Assembly: GCF_000327385.1 (NCBI RefSeq) | Contig: NW_008710950.1 | Coordinates: 3,532,227 to 3,596,226 of the forward strand | Reading direction: 5' to 3' | DNA: 64,000 nucleotides | From: Lottia gigantea | Taxonomy: Eukaryota; Mollusca; Gastropoda; Lottiidae | In this document: one piece after another, positions 10,152 through 19,658 of the stretch | Layout of the letters: each line of letters begins with the position of its first letter | How positions within the stretch are numbered: the first letter of the stretch is position 1 | The notes under the pieces: model-generated | Databases searched by the model: none | Seen by the model: only the letters and a program-made list of their open reading frames with translations | Told to the model about the DNA's origin: nothing | Made by a program: the position numbers and the translations under genes

Positions 10152-10733
10152 CTATCTATCTACACCAAAAATTACACCGTCTCCTTTATACTTTGAAAGA
10201 AAGATTCCTTCTCCAGAATGTATGTTCTTAAAAACAATGGCATTACCTTTGTGTTTGACTTTCATTTCTCCTGTGTCAATTTTGTCTATTAGATTGCTCA
10301 GTCCCTGTTTAACAGTTTTCTTGGTTTCTTCGCTAAATCTATTTCCAAATTCTTTAACTGTTCCTAATATATCCGATACTCCTGAACCCGCAGCTATCTT
10401 TTCCATTTCCATATTATGTCTACGTTTTTCACTTTTTTCAGCCTCAGATGCTTTCTTTGCGTTGACTGCTGATGCTATACCAGCAGCTCCACCAGCAGTT
10501 GCACCAGCTGCAGCCAGGCCAGCAAATATCAAAGGTAGGAAGGGTAGAAATCCGCCTTCCTTTACATTCTTGTCAATTCTTTCCAAGTCTATATCATCTC
10601 TAATTTTACAATGCTTATACTTATCGATCAGCTTTTTAGATATTTTGACCTTTTTACCATTGTAAGTTATTGTAGTAGGTGATTCCGCTTCGATAGCTTC
10701 TATTATTCGTTTTACTAATGTTTCCGGCTTCAT
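10152..10733 (-). CDS. Polinton A pVI-like minor virion protein
   Basis: A 193-residue intact frame. It begins with a basic region, then KEGGFLPFLPLIFAGLAAAG continuing as a Gly/Ala-rich hydrophobic segment (about 60-90), a charged helix (EAEKSEKRRHNMEMEK), and ends with two GDG/GEG motifs (HSGEGIFL and YKGDGVIF) in the last 25 residues. I know this hydrophobic-Gly/Ala plan from Polinton proteins compared with adenovirus pVI, a capsid-internal protein that disrupts membranes after processing. The terminal double motif may be a maturation cleavage site (inference). The start context is CTTAAAAATG. Located between ATPase and major capsid genes. Confidence 0.72.
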   Translation of the reverse strand: MKPETLVKRIIEAIEAESPTTITYNGKKVKISKKLIDKYKHCKIRDDIDLERIDKNVKEGGFLPFLPLIFAGLAAAGATAGGAAGIASAVNAKKASEAEKSEKRRHNMEMEKIAAGSGVSDILGTVKEFGNRFSEETKKTVKQGLSNLIDKIDTGEMKVKHKGNAIVFKNIHSGEGIFLSKYKGDGVIFGVDR

Positions 10734-10759
10734 TTTTAAGGGGTATTTTTTATAATTAT

Positions 10760-12115
10760 TTATTCTATACGAATCATCCGTCTATCGGATATTTTTATTA
10801 TGTCTTTTGCTTCTTCCAATAATAAACAGTAACCGGTCACATCTCCTTGTGTTTTTTCGATATGTATATTTATATTAACTCCTGTTTTAAAAAGATCTTC
10901 TTGATGAGCTGATAGATCAAAACAAAAGATTAGGTGATTGATTGCAAAATCTACATAATCAAACTGAGGTGGATTTCCAAATAATTCACACATATTTTTA
11001 TAGTTTCTATACAGTTCATTATAATCTTTTGTGGATGGATTAATTGTTAAAGGTTGATTAGGATAATTCTCATTGTTCAATCTTACTTGAACTTTGCGGA
11101 TTATAGGATCTTGAGTTTGGTTCATTGCTACTCTAAAGATATTGTTGTTATTTGTCTGAGAGTCTGGTAAATTCTTAAAACCAACCATTAAGTATCTTGC
11201 TGGTTTAGTGGTGTTAGTAATTGGCCATGTAGTGGACTCCCCGGTTAAAGTCATGCTGCCTATCGTGTTACGGCGAAGAAAAGCTATTTCAATATCCTTT
11301 GTCATCATGTTAAATAATCTAGTTTCTATTTCTATAGAAGGAGTAATCATCGGTATGTATAATTGGAGATTCGTAATTTCTAATTTGGCATCGGACCCAT
11401 TTTCACCAAAGAATATCTTATCATTATTGATTTCTCTTTGTAGATGAATTTTATATGGTAATCCTATAGAAACCTTTCTATGTTCCAACAGACCAAAGAG
11501 GGGATATAACTTCCAATTTACGTAATTACCCCACCTATTATTCTCAATAACATTGTTGTATTGAAGAACCCGATTTTCAAAGCCAGTATTTCGAGCTCGT
11601 GCAACTCTTTCCAGCGTGTTTCGAGCAATAATTCTCATTCTAGCTTCATCAGCCTCATTTGCAACAGTTCTGACCGGTTCTTTTAAAACTTCTCCGTCAC
11701 CGACATCAGGAATCCACCCCGAAATGGAATCGTAGTCTTATGGATATAGAACTGTTTTCTACATTATGTCAAATTCTCCAGGATGTTTGATAGTTTCAAT
11801 CGGGTTGGATCCTGCTTCCATCCCAATCTCTGAAAACATATTTGGGAAGAAATTGTTTTCTAACGTTGTGTTGGTTTGTGGAACTTGATTCTGAGTTCCG
11901 TCTTTGATTTTGAAATCACATCTGAAATATGCATCAGACAATAGTAACCAATTTGATAATGAATTAATCTCGAACGTAACCCTACCCCCATCATTCAATT
12001 GAGATTTGGAACCAACGGTTGGCGAGATGATTATATAATCCTCCTTTTTCTTGTTAAATGAATAACGAATTGGATCATATAATTGAAAGATTGGATCTAG
12101 TTTTTTATCTGCCAT
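10760..12115 (-). pseudogene. Polinton A major capsid protein (double jelly roll), broken
   Basis: The region encodes the hexon-like capsid protein. The N-terminal part shows VTFEINSLSNWLLLSDAYFR and FFPNMFSEIGMEAGSNPIE followed by IKHPGEFD, the usual first-jelly-roll signature of Polinton MCPs. The C-terminal part shows WKLYPLFGLLEHRKVSIGLP, KIHLQREINNDKIFFG and a long beta-rich second barrel ending in VNINIHIEKTQGD. It is not one open frame (about one break). The start context is CCTTAAAAAATG, about 115 bp inside the right inverted repeat. It is the first gene of the leftward block. No counterpart survives in element B. Confidence 0.88.
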
Positions 12116-12231
12116 TTTTTAAGGGGCAATTTTAGGTTTTTTTCAATCACTAATATAAGACACTTTTTTTGTTTACAAATAAGTCATTTTTATTATACAA
12201 CAAAATAACAATTCAAAAAAGGACATAATAC
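12116..12231. promoter_or_regulatory. Leader between right inverted repeat and capsid gene of A
   Basis: AT-rich stretch of ~115 bp with long T and A runs. It must hold the control region of the leftward capsid block if promoters lie next to genes. Only the CCTTAAAAAATG start context is recognisable. Confidence 0.35.
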
Positions 12232-12516
12232 ATATGTTGGGTGATATGAAGGGAATATGAAGGGTTTGTAGGGTTTGTTGGGTGATATGAAGGATTTGTA
12301 GAGTTTGTTGGGTTTGTTGGGATTGTTGGGTGTGGGTGGGTATGCGAGGTGATTTTTTATGAAGGAAATATGAAGGGTTTCTTGGGTATACGAGGTGATT
12401 TTTTATGAAGGGAATATAAAGGGATTTATAGGATTTGTAGGGTATACGAGGTGATTTTTTATGAAGGGAATATGAAGGGTTTGTAGGGTGTGGGTGGGTA
12501 TACGAGGTGATTTTTT
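12232..12516 (-). repeat. Right terminal inverted repeat of Polinton A
   Basis: Reverse complement of 301-535 plus one further repeat unit on the outside (about 12471-12516). Units carry CGAGGTGATTTTTTATGAAG and GGGTTTGTAGGGTTTGTTGG-type G/T-rich segments. The extra outer unit implies that the left end lost a unit or that repeat number varies. Confidence 0.9.
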
Positions 12517-12750
12517 TATGTTTTTGAAATATTTATGCTTTGTATCTATAAGTTCTATTACTACTAATAACAAGTTTCTAAAGGTGTAATTACAAGTTGT
12601 AAAGGTGTAATTACAAGTTTGTAAAGTTGTAATAACAAGTTTATAAAGGTGTTATCTGTTACTACCCCCCTGTCACTATACACTCTCTGCCACAATACTA
12701 TCTTTATAATACTATCTTGTAATTACAACTTAGTAAAAATCTCAAAAATT
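12517..12750. repeat. Right flank with TTGTAATTACAA palindromes
   Basis: GTAATTACAAGTTGTAA-type repeats occur at about 12584-12596, 12606-12618, 12626-12639 and 12717-12730. The 12-base palindrome TTGTAATTACAA also lies directly outside the left end (279-290). These may be a pre-existing array into which the element inserted, or degenerate outermost parts of the element. No gene is seen. Confidence 0.6.
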
Positions 12751-12928
12751 AATTTCAACCGCGGTTGAAATGTATTACCACCACGGTTGAAATGTATTAC
12801 CACCACGGTTGAAATTAATTACCACCACGGTTGAAATTAATTACCACCGCGGTTGAAATTATTTCAACCGCGCTGGTAAATAATTTCAACCGCGGTGGAA
12901 AATAATTTCAACCGCGGTTGAAATTAAT
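12751..12928. repeat. Array of eight ~21-bp CGCG-centred palindromes
   Basis: Units alternate TTTCAACCGCGGTTGAAA with TTACCACC(A/G)CGGTTGAAAT, spaced 20-22 bp. Each unit is a perfect or near-perfect inverted repeat around CCGCGG or CCACGG, giving eight dyads in about 178 bp. The GC-rich centres stand out in AT-rich DNA. It abuts the inverted-repeat element that starts near 12921. Function unknown. Confidence 0.9.
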
Positions 12929-13638
12929 TTTTGCGATTTCACTTTGAATTTTTTGTGTTTTTCATAATATTTTGGAAAATTTAATTTTTCATGTTTTAAC
13001 TATTTTTACGATTTTGATTAATTATTGTTTTTATGAATTTTTGTGATTTTTATGTATTTTGTGTCATCTTTTTAATTAAAGTTTCCCTCCATTCCTTCTA
13101 TTTTTTGTCGGTTTCTCAAATGTTTACAATTTCAATTCCTGTTTTCTGCAGTTCTTCTGCTCTCAAACCACTGAGACACGTCGAAAAATAAAAAAATTGT
13201 AAATGTCCCCAATGGGCCACGGTACAAATGAAAGCTTTTAAAAATAGTCGTTTTTTTGATGTAAAATGTTTTGATTCCCGAATTTGTGCATGACCTTTGG
13301 TGCAATTTTAGTTTCGATTTTTTTGTCTTTTCTGACCCAATTCGGACAGTTTGAGAATTCGGAATTTTACACCCACCGCCCAAGAGTCCAATATTTAGAT
13401 TTCGGGGAAGGGAGGGCTTGATTCTCCCAAATGTACAGGCCTAGGGTGGAGCAGACACTTTATTTAGAAAATAGGATTAAGGGTCTTGATATTGGGTTTT
13501 CTTCTGTTCTGATTCTGAAATTAGAAAAAATAACTCGCCAAATGGGCGAGAAGTGTAGTATCTGTTATGCACTGATTGTTTTCCAAAATATTATGAAAAA
13601 CACAAAAAATTCAAAGTGAAATCGCAAAAAATTAATTT
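12921..13638. mobile_element. ~720-bp inverted-repeat element (MITE-like)
   Basis: The arms 12921-12979 and 13579-13638 are near-perfect reverse complements (~58 bp; AATTAATTTTTGCGATTTC ... CATAATATTTTGGAAAA). The ~600-bp interior has no credible gene; an 83-codon minus-strand frame at 13132-13383 lacks any recognisable domain. The palindrome array at 12751-12928 touches the left arm and may belong to the same element. No clear target duplication was found. Confidence 0.7.
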
Positions 13639-13727
13639 TGGTCATATAACAGTTTTTTTCTTAATATTTCATGTTCACTGTGCTAATTTATAATGATTTT
13701 ATATGAATTGATATTTTTGATTATTAA

Positions 13728-14166
13728 TAACTCCGAAACCCTTCATCCCATTGTTGCCAATTAGGAACTCGAGTGAGATCTCATCGATATATACATGCAT
13801 ACCTAGTTTCATCTAGGTTGGATAAAAACTGTAATCTCTATCGTGCCTACAATCAAAATTGGACGCGTTTTACTAAGTCAAGGGCAATAACTCTGAAACC
13901 GTTCATTCGATTATTATTATTATCGAACTTGACTGAGATCTCACCAATACGTATACATACCAAGTTTCATGAAAATCGGATAAAAACCGTAGTTTCTATC
14001 ATGCCTACAAGGAAAATTTGATGTGTTTTTACTACGCCAAGGGCAATAGCTCTGAAACAGTTCACCCGTTAATTACCAATTTCGAACTTGACTGAGATCT
14101 CATCAATACATACATGCAAACCAAGTTTCATGAAGATCGTCCATGTGGGCGTATAAAAAAGGTCAG
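13728..14166 (+). mobile_element. HINE-like element, 5'-truncated, core type 1
   Basis: Nearly three ~160-bp core repeats carrying CAAGGGCAATA(A/G)CTCTGAAAC, ACTGAGATCTCA and CCAAGTTTCATGAAGATCG, ending in CCATGTGGGCGTATAAAA. The left terminal module (AGCTTGCCAGGCAAGGT) is absent. Best read as a fragment of the dispersed family described at 38299-39490. Confidence 0.8.
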
Positions 14167-14460
14167 TCTGAAAGCATGGTTTATTTATTTCATACCTTGA
14201 CTGAAATCTAAGGACTTAGCTACAGATACAAAATTCTATGATACAAGAATATGGTGTCAATTGCAGTCAAAGGTTGAAACACTGTGATAGAGGAGGAGGG
14301 TCAGGGAGCATCTTACTCCTTGCAGTTAGCCTGTTCCCTCATTCACATTGGCATCAAGTTATAGAGGTATTTTGTATTTTAACATTTGTAAAAGAGGTAT
14401 TGTGTTTTAGGCAAAAGCAATATTAAACATAAGTGCATAACATTTAATTCTGAATACGAT
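14167..14460. other. Unassigned interval
   Basis: No gene or clear repeat recognised. A 62-codon frame at 14238-14426 has no domain signature. Confidence 0.4.
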
Positions 14461-14469
14461 TGACCTCCA

Positions 14470-15800
14470 TACTCGTGGACCTTTCCCGAGTGATCGACAT
14501 CAACAGACCCGACTGCTATGGGCCAGTATTAAAATTGACACTGACTTGAGGTAAGATATTCATCGCCGACTCAACGAAGTACCTCTTCAAAAACAAAGGC
14601 GATATTTAACCCTGCAAAGGCAGTTAGCTGCTGAAAGGAAGGCCACGAAAGACCTTGAACAAGAATTACACGAGACAAGCCGCAGACCAGAACTACATGC
14701 AGTCGAGAATGGATTTGAACCTGCTGCCTCCAGCACAGTCCCGCCTCAGGTGAGCATGAAAGATTACTCCAATCACCAATTGTTCGTGAGATGCAAAGAC
14801 AATCATGTCAAAGCCTTGCAGATTGTTGACTTTCTTTGGGCAGACTCTGTTCCTCAGTACAGTTCCTACTCCTTTGATACAGATAGTATTGAACTCCGCT
14901 AGGAAATGGAGTCTCCGTTGAAGAATGGGGGTATACTATACCATCAACGAAATTTTATTGGATAGAATCACTTGGATACTGCAGATTATTTCCTATATCC
15001 GGTACACGTCCGTATAGTATTCGGTCCTATGATAAGGAATAGAGAGAGCATCAAGCATTAGAAAATTTCGAATGGAGCACACATCGTCAAGGTATACGGG
15101 AATTCCAATTGATTCTTAAACACAACCATCCAACTATCCGAGCTTTTCAAGATGCCAATATCAGCGATAATGTTGATTGTAGAATGGCGAAATTGTGCAT
15201 TGTCTCATTCAGCTATTGGACATACCCGCATACCCATCATACACGATGCTACAGATCCGAGGGTCTTTCCCTTAATTCGTATAATCTGATACTTCATGGA
15301 CTTAGTTGATTAAGTCAGTCAGTTTCTTAGCTAACCTAACGAGCGCTTATCGGTCAGTGTTATGTAGCAAGGCTGATTGTCGGTTGACAGGATTACAGTG
15401 GACTTTTAACTCTTCTCGAGTTCGACCGCAAGCTACCCTTTGGATATTCTCGCAGTCCAATGATCTTTAAAAGGATAACATCTAGCGTGTGTTATATTAT
15501 GAAAAATCGTTACAATGTGACTTGCATTGTGTACCTTGATGACTTCCTGATTATTGAATTTGATTAGTGCAACTTTTACTAATAATATTACGCGACTTGG
15601 GATTCAATTTTAACTGGTTCAAAAATAAAACTGGATAAAATTCCTTCGTATTTTCAATGGGTCGGTAAAATTCATCGATTCTAAGCGTCTAACTACTGTG
15701 TTTACCGACGGGTCTTCTGGTGGTTGTTACCGATGCTACCGATTCAGAGCTGGACTATTAAGAAACGGGAATTAGGGGCCGTGCTAAACTGTAAAACGCC
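14470..15800 (+). mobile_element. DIRS-like retroelement relic (RT and RNase H remnants)
   Basis: A broken retroelement of the tyrosine-recombinase (DIRS/Ngaro) type. A reverse-transcriptase block is recognisable around 15430-15610: LPFGYSRSPMIF, then VYLDDFLII and LRDLGFNFNW. An RNase H start (VFTDGSSGG) follows near 15700 and KRELGAVL near 15760. Upstream, around 14590-14890, is a charged coiled-coil-like stretch (LQRQLAAERKATKDLEQELH) that may be the preceding ORF. The coding region is heavily interrupted (many breaks) and old. A HINE-like element (15893-16982) sits just after it. Assignment to DIRS rests on the RT motif style; a Gypsy-type origin is less likely. Confidence 0.6.
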
Positions 15801-15892
15801 CGTTATACCTACTTTGCTTCTTAAAATCCGCGCGGCCTTGGATTTACACAACCATAACAACAAAATATTTAGGGCAGCCTGTTTGCTTGCCT

Positions 15893-16982
15893 TTTTAAAC
15901 GCCCACATAATAATGTGGACGTATATTGCCGTCGCTCCTGTCCGTCGGTCCGTCAATATTTCTTGTGATCACAACAGAGACTACAGTTTGTATTTGATTT
16001 TAATGAAATTTAATGTTTTAATGTATATTGATGAGATCTTGGTCTAGTTCGATTTTGACGCTTTTTAAATGAACAGTTTTTGAGTTATTGCCTTTGACTT
16101 AGAAATACCGCAACTGATTTTAATGAAATTTGGTGTGATCATTTATACTATCTTGGACAAGTTTCGAACTTGATGATTGTTTGATGAACGGTTTTTGAGT
16201 TATTGCCCTTAACTTAGGAAAAGCGTGACGCAACTGAGACTACAATTTTCAACTGATTTTAATGAAATCGAAATATTGCAAAAACACAATAGAGACTAGT
16301 TTTCATCTGATTTTAATGAAATTTGATGTGGTCATATATCTTGATGAGATCTTGGACAAGTTCAAACTTGATGATTTTTCGATGAACGGTTTTTGAGATA
16401 TTGCCCTTGACTTTGGAAAAACGCATCAAAATATTGCAAAAACACAATAGAGACTAGTTTTCATCTGATTTAAATGAAATATTGTGTGATCATTTATATT
16501 GATAATATCGTGGTCAAGTTCAAATTTGTCGATTTTTCGATGAGAGGTTTTTGAGTTATAGCCCTCGACATAGATAAAATGCTTCAGAGACTACAGATTT
16601 CATCTCATTTTTCTAAAATATGGTGTCATGATTTATATTGATGGATGAAATGAAATGAATGGAGTTTTATGTCTTTTTATTTATATTGATGTGATCTTGG
16701 TCAAGTTTGAATTTTCGACAATTTCACTCTTAACAATTTTTTGCCCTATATATTAGAGATGTGTGCTTTAATAATTTGGTGTATTTGAGTTATTGATATT
16801 GATTTTGAAAATTTTTGTGGAATTACTCAGAATAAATAACAGGCAGTAAATGTATATCATTGTATTCAAACTATAAAAATTTCTTTAATATGAGAAAATT
16901 CGTACTTACTCACTAAAGACTGTTTTATCATTTCTGACTGCTGCCAGTGGGCGTATGTTACCTTGCCTGGCAAGCTACCTTT
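15893..16982 (-). mobile_element. HINE-like element, full length, core type 1
   Basis: Reading on the minus strand, it starts with GGTAGCTTGCCAGGCAAGGTAACATACGCCCAC (16982 downward) and ends with the hairpin module GTGGGCGTTTAA at 15893. It has several degenerate type-1 cores with TTGAGTTATTGCCCTTGACTT-like segments at about 16078, 16197, 16388 and 16552, and a CGGACNGACGG-like short repeat next to the hairpin (about 15940-15950). It is more diverged than the 38.3-kb copy. The 107-codon and 70-codon frames across its end are not genes. Confidence 0.8.
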
Positions 16983-17387
16983 TGGTTTCCGAAGACCGAT
17001 GAATTTCCTCATTAAGCGATAATGATATTAAACCCCTTGGAATATTGGTACAGTGAGTGTTTCCAGCCGACAGGCTATGATCAGTTTTTGATGTTTAATT
17101 CCTATAACAATTTAAAGAATAGATACTACGTCATTTTTCACAAGTACGTGTGGGTTTAGGATTTTATGTTGTAAAAATATTTAGATATTTGTTTATATAT
17201 ATTGTATGTTATTTTCATTCATTGTTCCATTAAATATTTTTATTTTATTGAATTATTACTTGAAAATGTTATAAATGTTTAGCCACTTCATAATTAATTT
17301 TAATTAACATGTTCAGCTATTGAAAGACGTAAAGGGTTAAAAAAAAGTATGTTTTTTAAATAAATAGTTTATGTAAAGTGTAAAGGA
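16983..17387. other. Unassigned AT-rich interval
   Basis: No gene, RNA or repeat structure recognised. Confidence 0.4.
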
Positions 17388-17738
17388 GGGCACACGAGCG
17401 GTCTTTGTTGGAGATTTTTGTCGCCGATAAGAGTCTTTAGAAAAATCTCGCGTATGCCCGTGCTTCCACGACAAGATTATCGTGTCCACGACAGGATTTA
17501 TAATATCAAACAAGTTTGATAATTGTCTCTGATATTTTTATCGTCTGCAAGACGGACCGTCATCATCCAATCAGTTTCATTTTCCTTTCAATTGCATGCT
17601 CCGCACGTGATTATCGACAAGGTGGAAAACGACCGACTGGAGATTTTTGTCTCTTCGTGTGCCCGTGCCAGTTTTTGAAACTCAAGACAAGACTCTAATC
17701 GGCGACAAAAGTCTCCGACCAAGACTTCTCGTGTGCCC
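17388..17738. mobile_element. 351-bp MITE with ~50-bp inverted ends
   Basis: Arms run from GGGCACACGAGCGGTCTTTG (17388) and from the end at 17738 (...CTTCTCGTGTGCCC) and match over ~50 bp, including the shared GTCGCCGAT(A/T)AGAGTCTT. The interior has a small CACGACA/TGTCGTG-type dyad. It is too short to code. No convincing target duplication, so the superfamily is not assigned. Confidence 0.8.
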
Positions 17739-19352
17739 GCGTCTTAAGATAGGGCTGAACCAGACTTAACCATATTTTATCGAGAGTTGATAACTGACAA
17801 AGAAATTACCCCCCCCCCCCCCCCCCCTTGGAAATATTGTGGCCCCCTGCTCGGCCCCCTCTCCTAATGTTTCCTAAAAACGTCACTGCTCTGTTTAAGA
17901 AACTTTAAAGACCGCACAAATCTATTTGTCCCTAATTGGCCTATATGCCCACGTAATGAAAGATGTTACCACTTCAAACCTTAATTTGTATTTTGGGTTT
18001 TTTTTTTCATTTTACTTTTCATACAGATTCATTATTTAATTTCCCAATCACGCCCGATGATTTCAACTAAAAAGCTAATGTAAAGTTATTTAAAAGCTTT
18101 AAAAGCTCGATATTTTAAACTATCGATTGATGTTCCATTCAATGTACAAAGGGTGATCGAGCAGAACTATTTCAAAATTGATGACAGATCATAATATCAT
18201 GATTAGAGACAAGGTGACTGCTTGGAATAAATTTACATTTTGGCTTGAACTTCTTTTAGATCCGAAGCAGTTCTGCTTCAAAAGATGGCCATAGTGGCAC
18301 TATCCTGTTCAAATTTAATCTTATCGGATGCTAACATGATACGCCTACAAAGGTTCATGTTTCTTTAGCATCGGTACGTTATATCTAGATAATATTATAC
18401 TACTGTTCATAACAAAGGCTATAAAACCCCAAAGCTTTCCTTGAGTCTACTCTTAGTAGCAATACATAAACATGATAGAATGGTAATGCAGTGAACACCG
18501 ACAGTCGTATTGATAAGAGGCCAATGTTTATTTAGTAGTCACTGTTACGTGGAAGGAAGGTGTCTCCACGTTGGTCATGTATGAATGGTTATAGTCTTAC
18601 TTTAGTAGAATATCGCTTATAAAACTCTCTCCACAACAGGAATGTAGTTTCTTTCAAGGACACACCTTATTGACTTTTACTAAAGTTTTATAAAAGCTTG
18701 TCAACACGAATGAAAGTTTATTTAGATCAATAAAGTTTTGTTATTCTATTTTTAATTACTTTTCTTTTACCACTTAGATTTCATAGTAAACTAAAAGGGA
18801 GAGGTTGTAACAAAGAAAAAGAAATTGAATAATCTATCATATACACCATTATGAAATCATTAATTTAGAAGTCCATAGGCTAAATAAAATCACGGAAAGT
18901 GAAACAATATGAAACACTAGGTCTTTTATTAAATGTCCGAAATGAACCATCTTCATAAAATGATAAGATTTTGTGACATCTGGTACTGCTCCAGCTGGCT
19001 GATATGGGTCATTCTCCCATAAGCGTACGAGTCGAAAGTCTGTTGGGAGAGGGGAAAGCAGGCTGCTTTGCCTGACATTTTCTCACGAATTTTGTATATC
19101 TTTCTTTGTTATCGGGTGGGTTGCCTACGGTGGCTCACATACGATATATTTCACTTTTTATTTTGAATTACAAACCTTTAGGTGATAATTCGTGTAATTT
19201 TGAATTAAAAACTTTAATTTCCACCTAGGTGAATATAATTTCCATCTAGGTGATAATTCAACGAATTTTGAATTAAAAACTTTTTAAATCCATAGGACCA
19301 GCCTCCATGGTGTAAAAACGGCGAAAAAAGATTTTAATTCAAAATTCTTAAA
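17739..19352. other. Intergenic stretch with poly-C tract and short repeats
   Basis: No gene seen. Contains a 19-base C homopolymer at 17809-17827 and, near 19180-19290, a two-copy ~68-bp repeat carrying AGGTGATAATTC, TTTTGAATTAAAAACTTT and CC(A)(C/T)CTAGGTG. The remainder is ordinary AT-rich DNA. Confidence 0.45.
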
Positions 19353-19356
19353 TTAA

Positions 19357-19654
19357 TGGAATACTACGTCTTAGAATATATATACAATTTAATAATATTT
19401 TATACTTGGCCAATAAGAGCATATATTTATCAGTAGATATGCCTGGAGTCATAAATAACATAACAGGACCCTTTTATAATCCGATAAATACAAAAAAAAA
19501 TTAGTAATTATCCATAAAATAATATGCAATAAACTAATGAATCCAGTTGTAGCTTTATGACACCAGGTAAGTTCACTGATGAATATATAGCCTACTCATA
19601 TTGACCATTCTTGAGAACTTAAATTTTATGTTCATTCTAAGACGTAGTATCACT
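19357..19654. mobile_element. TTAA-flanked MITE, copy 1 (298 bp)
   Basis: Ends TGGAATACTACGTCTTAGAAT (left, diverged) and ATTCTAAGACGTAGTATCACT (right), flanked by TTAA at 19353-19356 and 19655-19658. Same family as 22519-23182 and 51786-52135. The TTAA duplication points to a piggyBac-type transposase as the mobiliser (inference). Confidence 0.85.
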
Positions 19655-19658
19655 TTAA

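Larger units (their letters stand above)
301..12516. mobile_element. Polinton/Maverick (adintovirus-like) element A, young fossil
   Basis: About 12.2 kb bounded by inverted copies of a repeat-rich end. It carries the full Polinton gene set: rve integrase, adenain-like protease, protein-primed family B polymerase, A32/FtsK-type ATPase, double-jelly-roll major capsid protein and a penton-like protein, plus PLA2 and fibre-like genes that suggest a virion. Two gene blocks converge: rightward genes from 0.5 to 7.7 kb and leftward genes from 12.1 to 7.7 kb. Genes are packed with gaps of a few to tens of bases and no introns. Several genes are no longer single open frames (roughly seven or eight breaks overall), so it is a fossil. 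Most frames are still open and the two ends differ at only a handful of positions, so insertion was probably recent. The exact outer ends and target duplication are not resolved. Confidence 0.95.

Noticed and set aside
10222-10665. 147-codon plus-strand frame inside element A
   Set aside because: Antisense shadow of the intact pVI-like gene.
12751-12928. Regularly spaced palindromic repeats as a CRISPR array
   Set aside because: There are no unique spacers: the units abut with 2-4 bases between them, and the context is animal DNA with spliced genes.
13132-13383. 83-codon frame inside the inverted-repeat element, considered as a transposase
   Set aside because: Too short, with no DDE or HTH motif.
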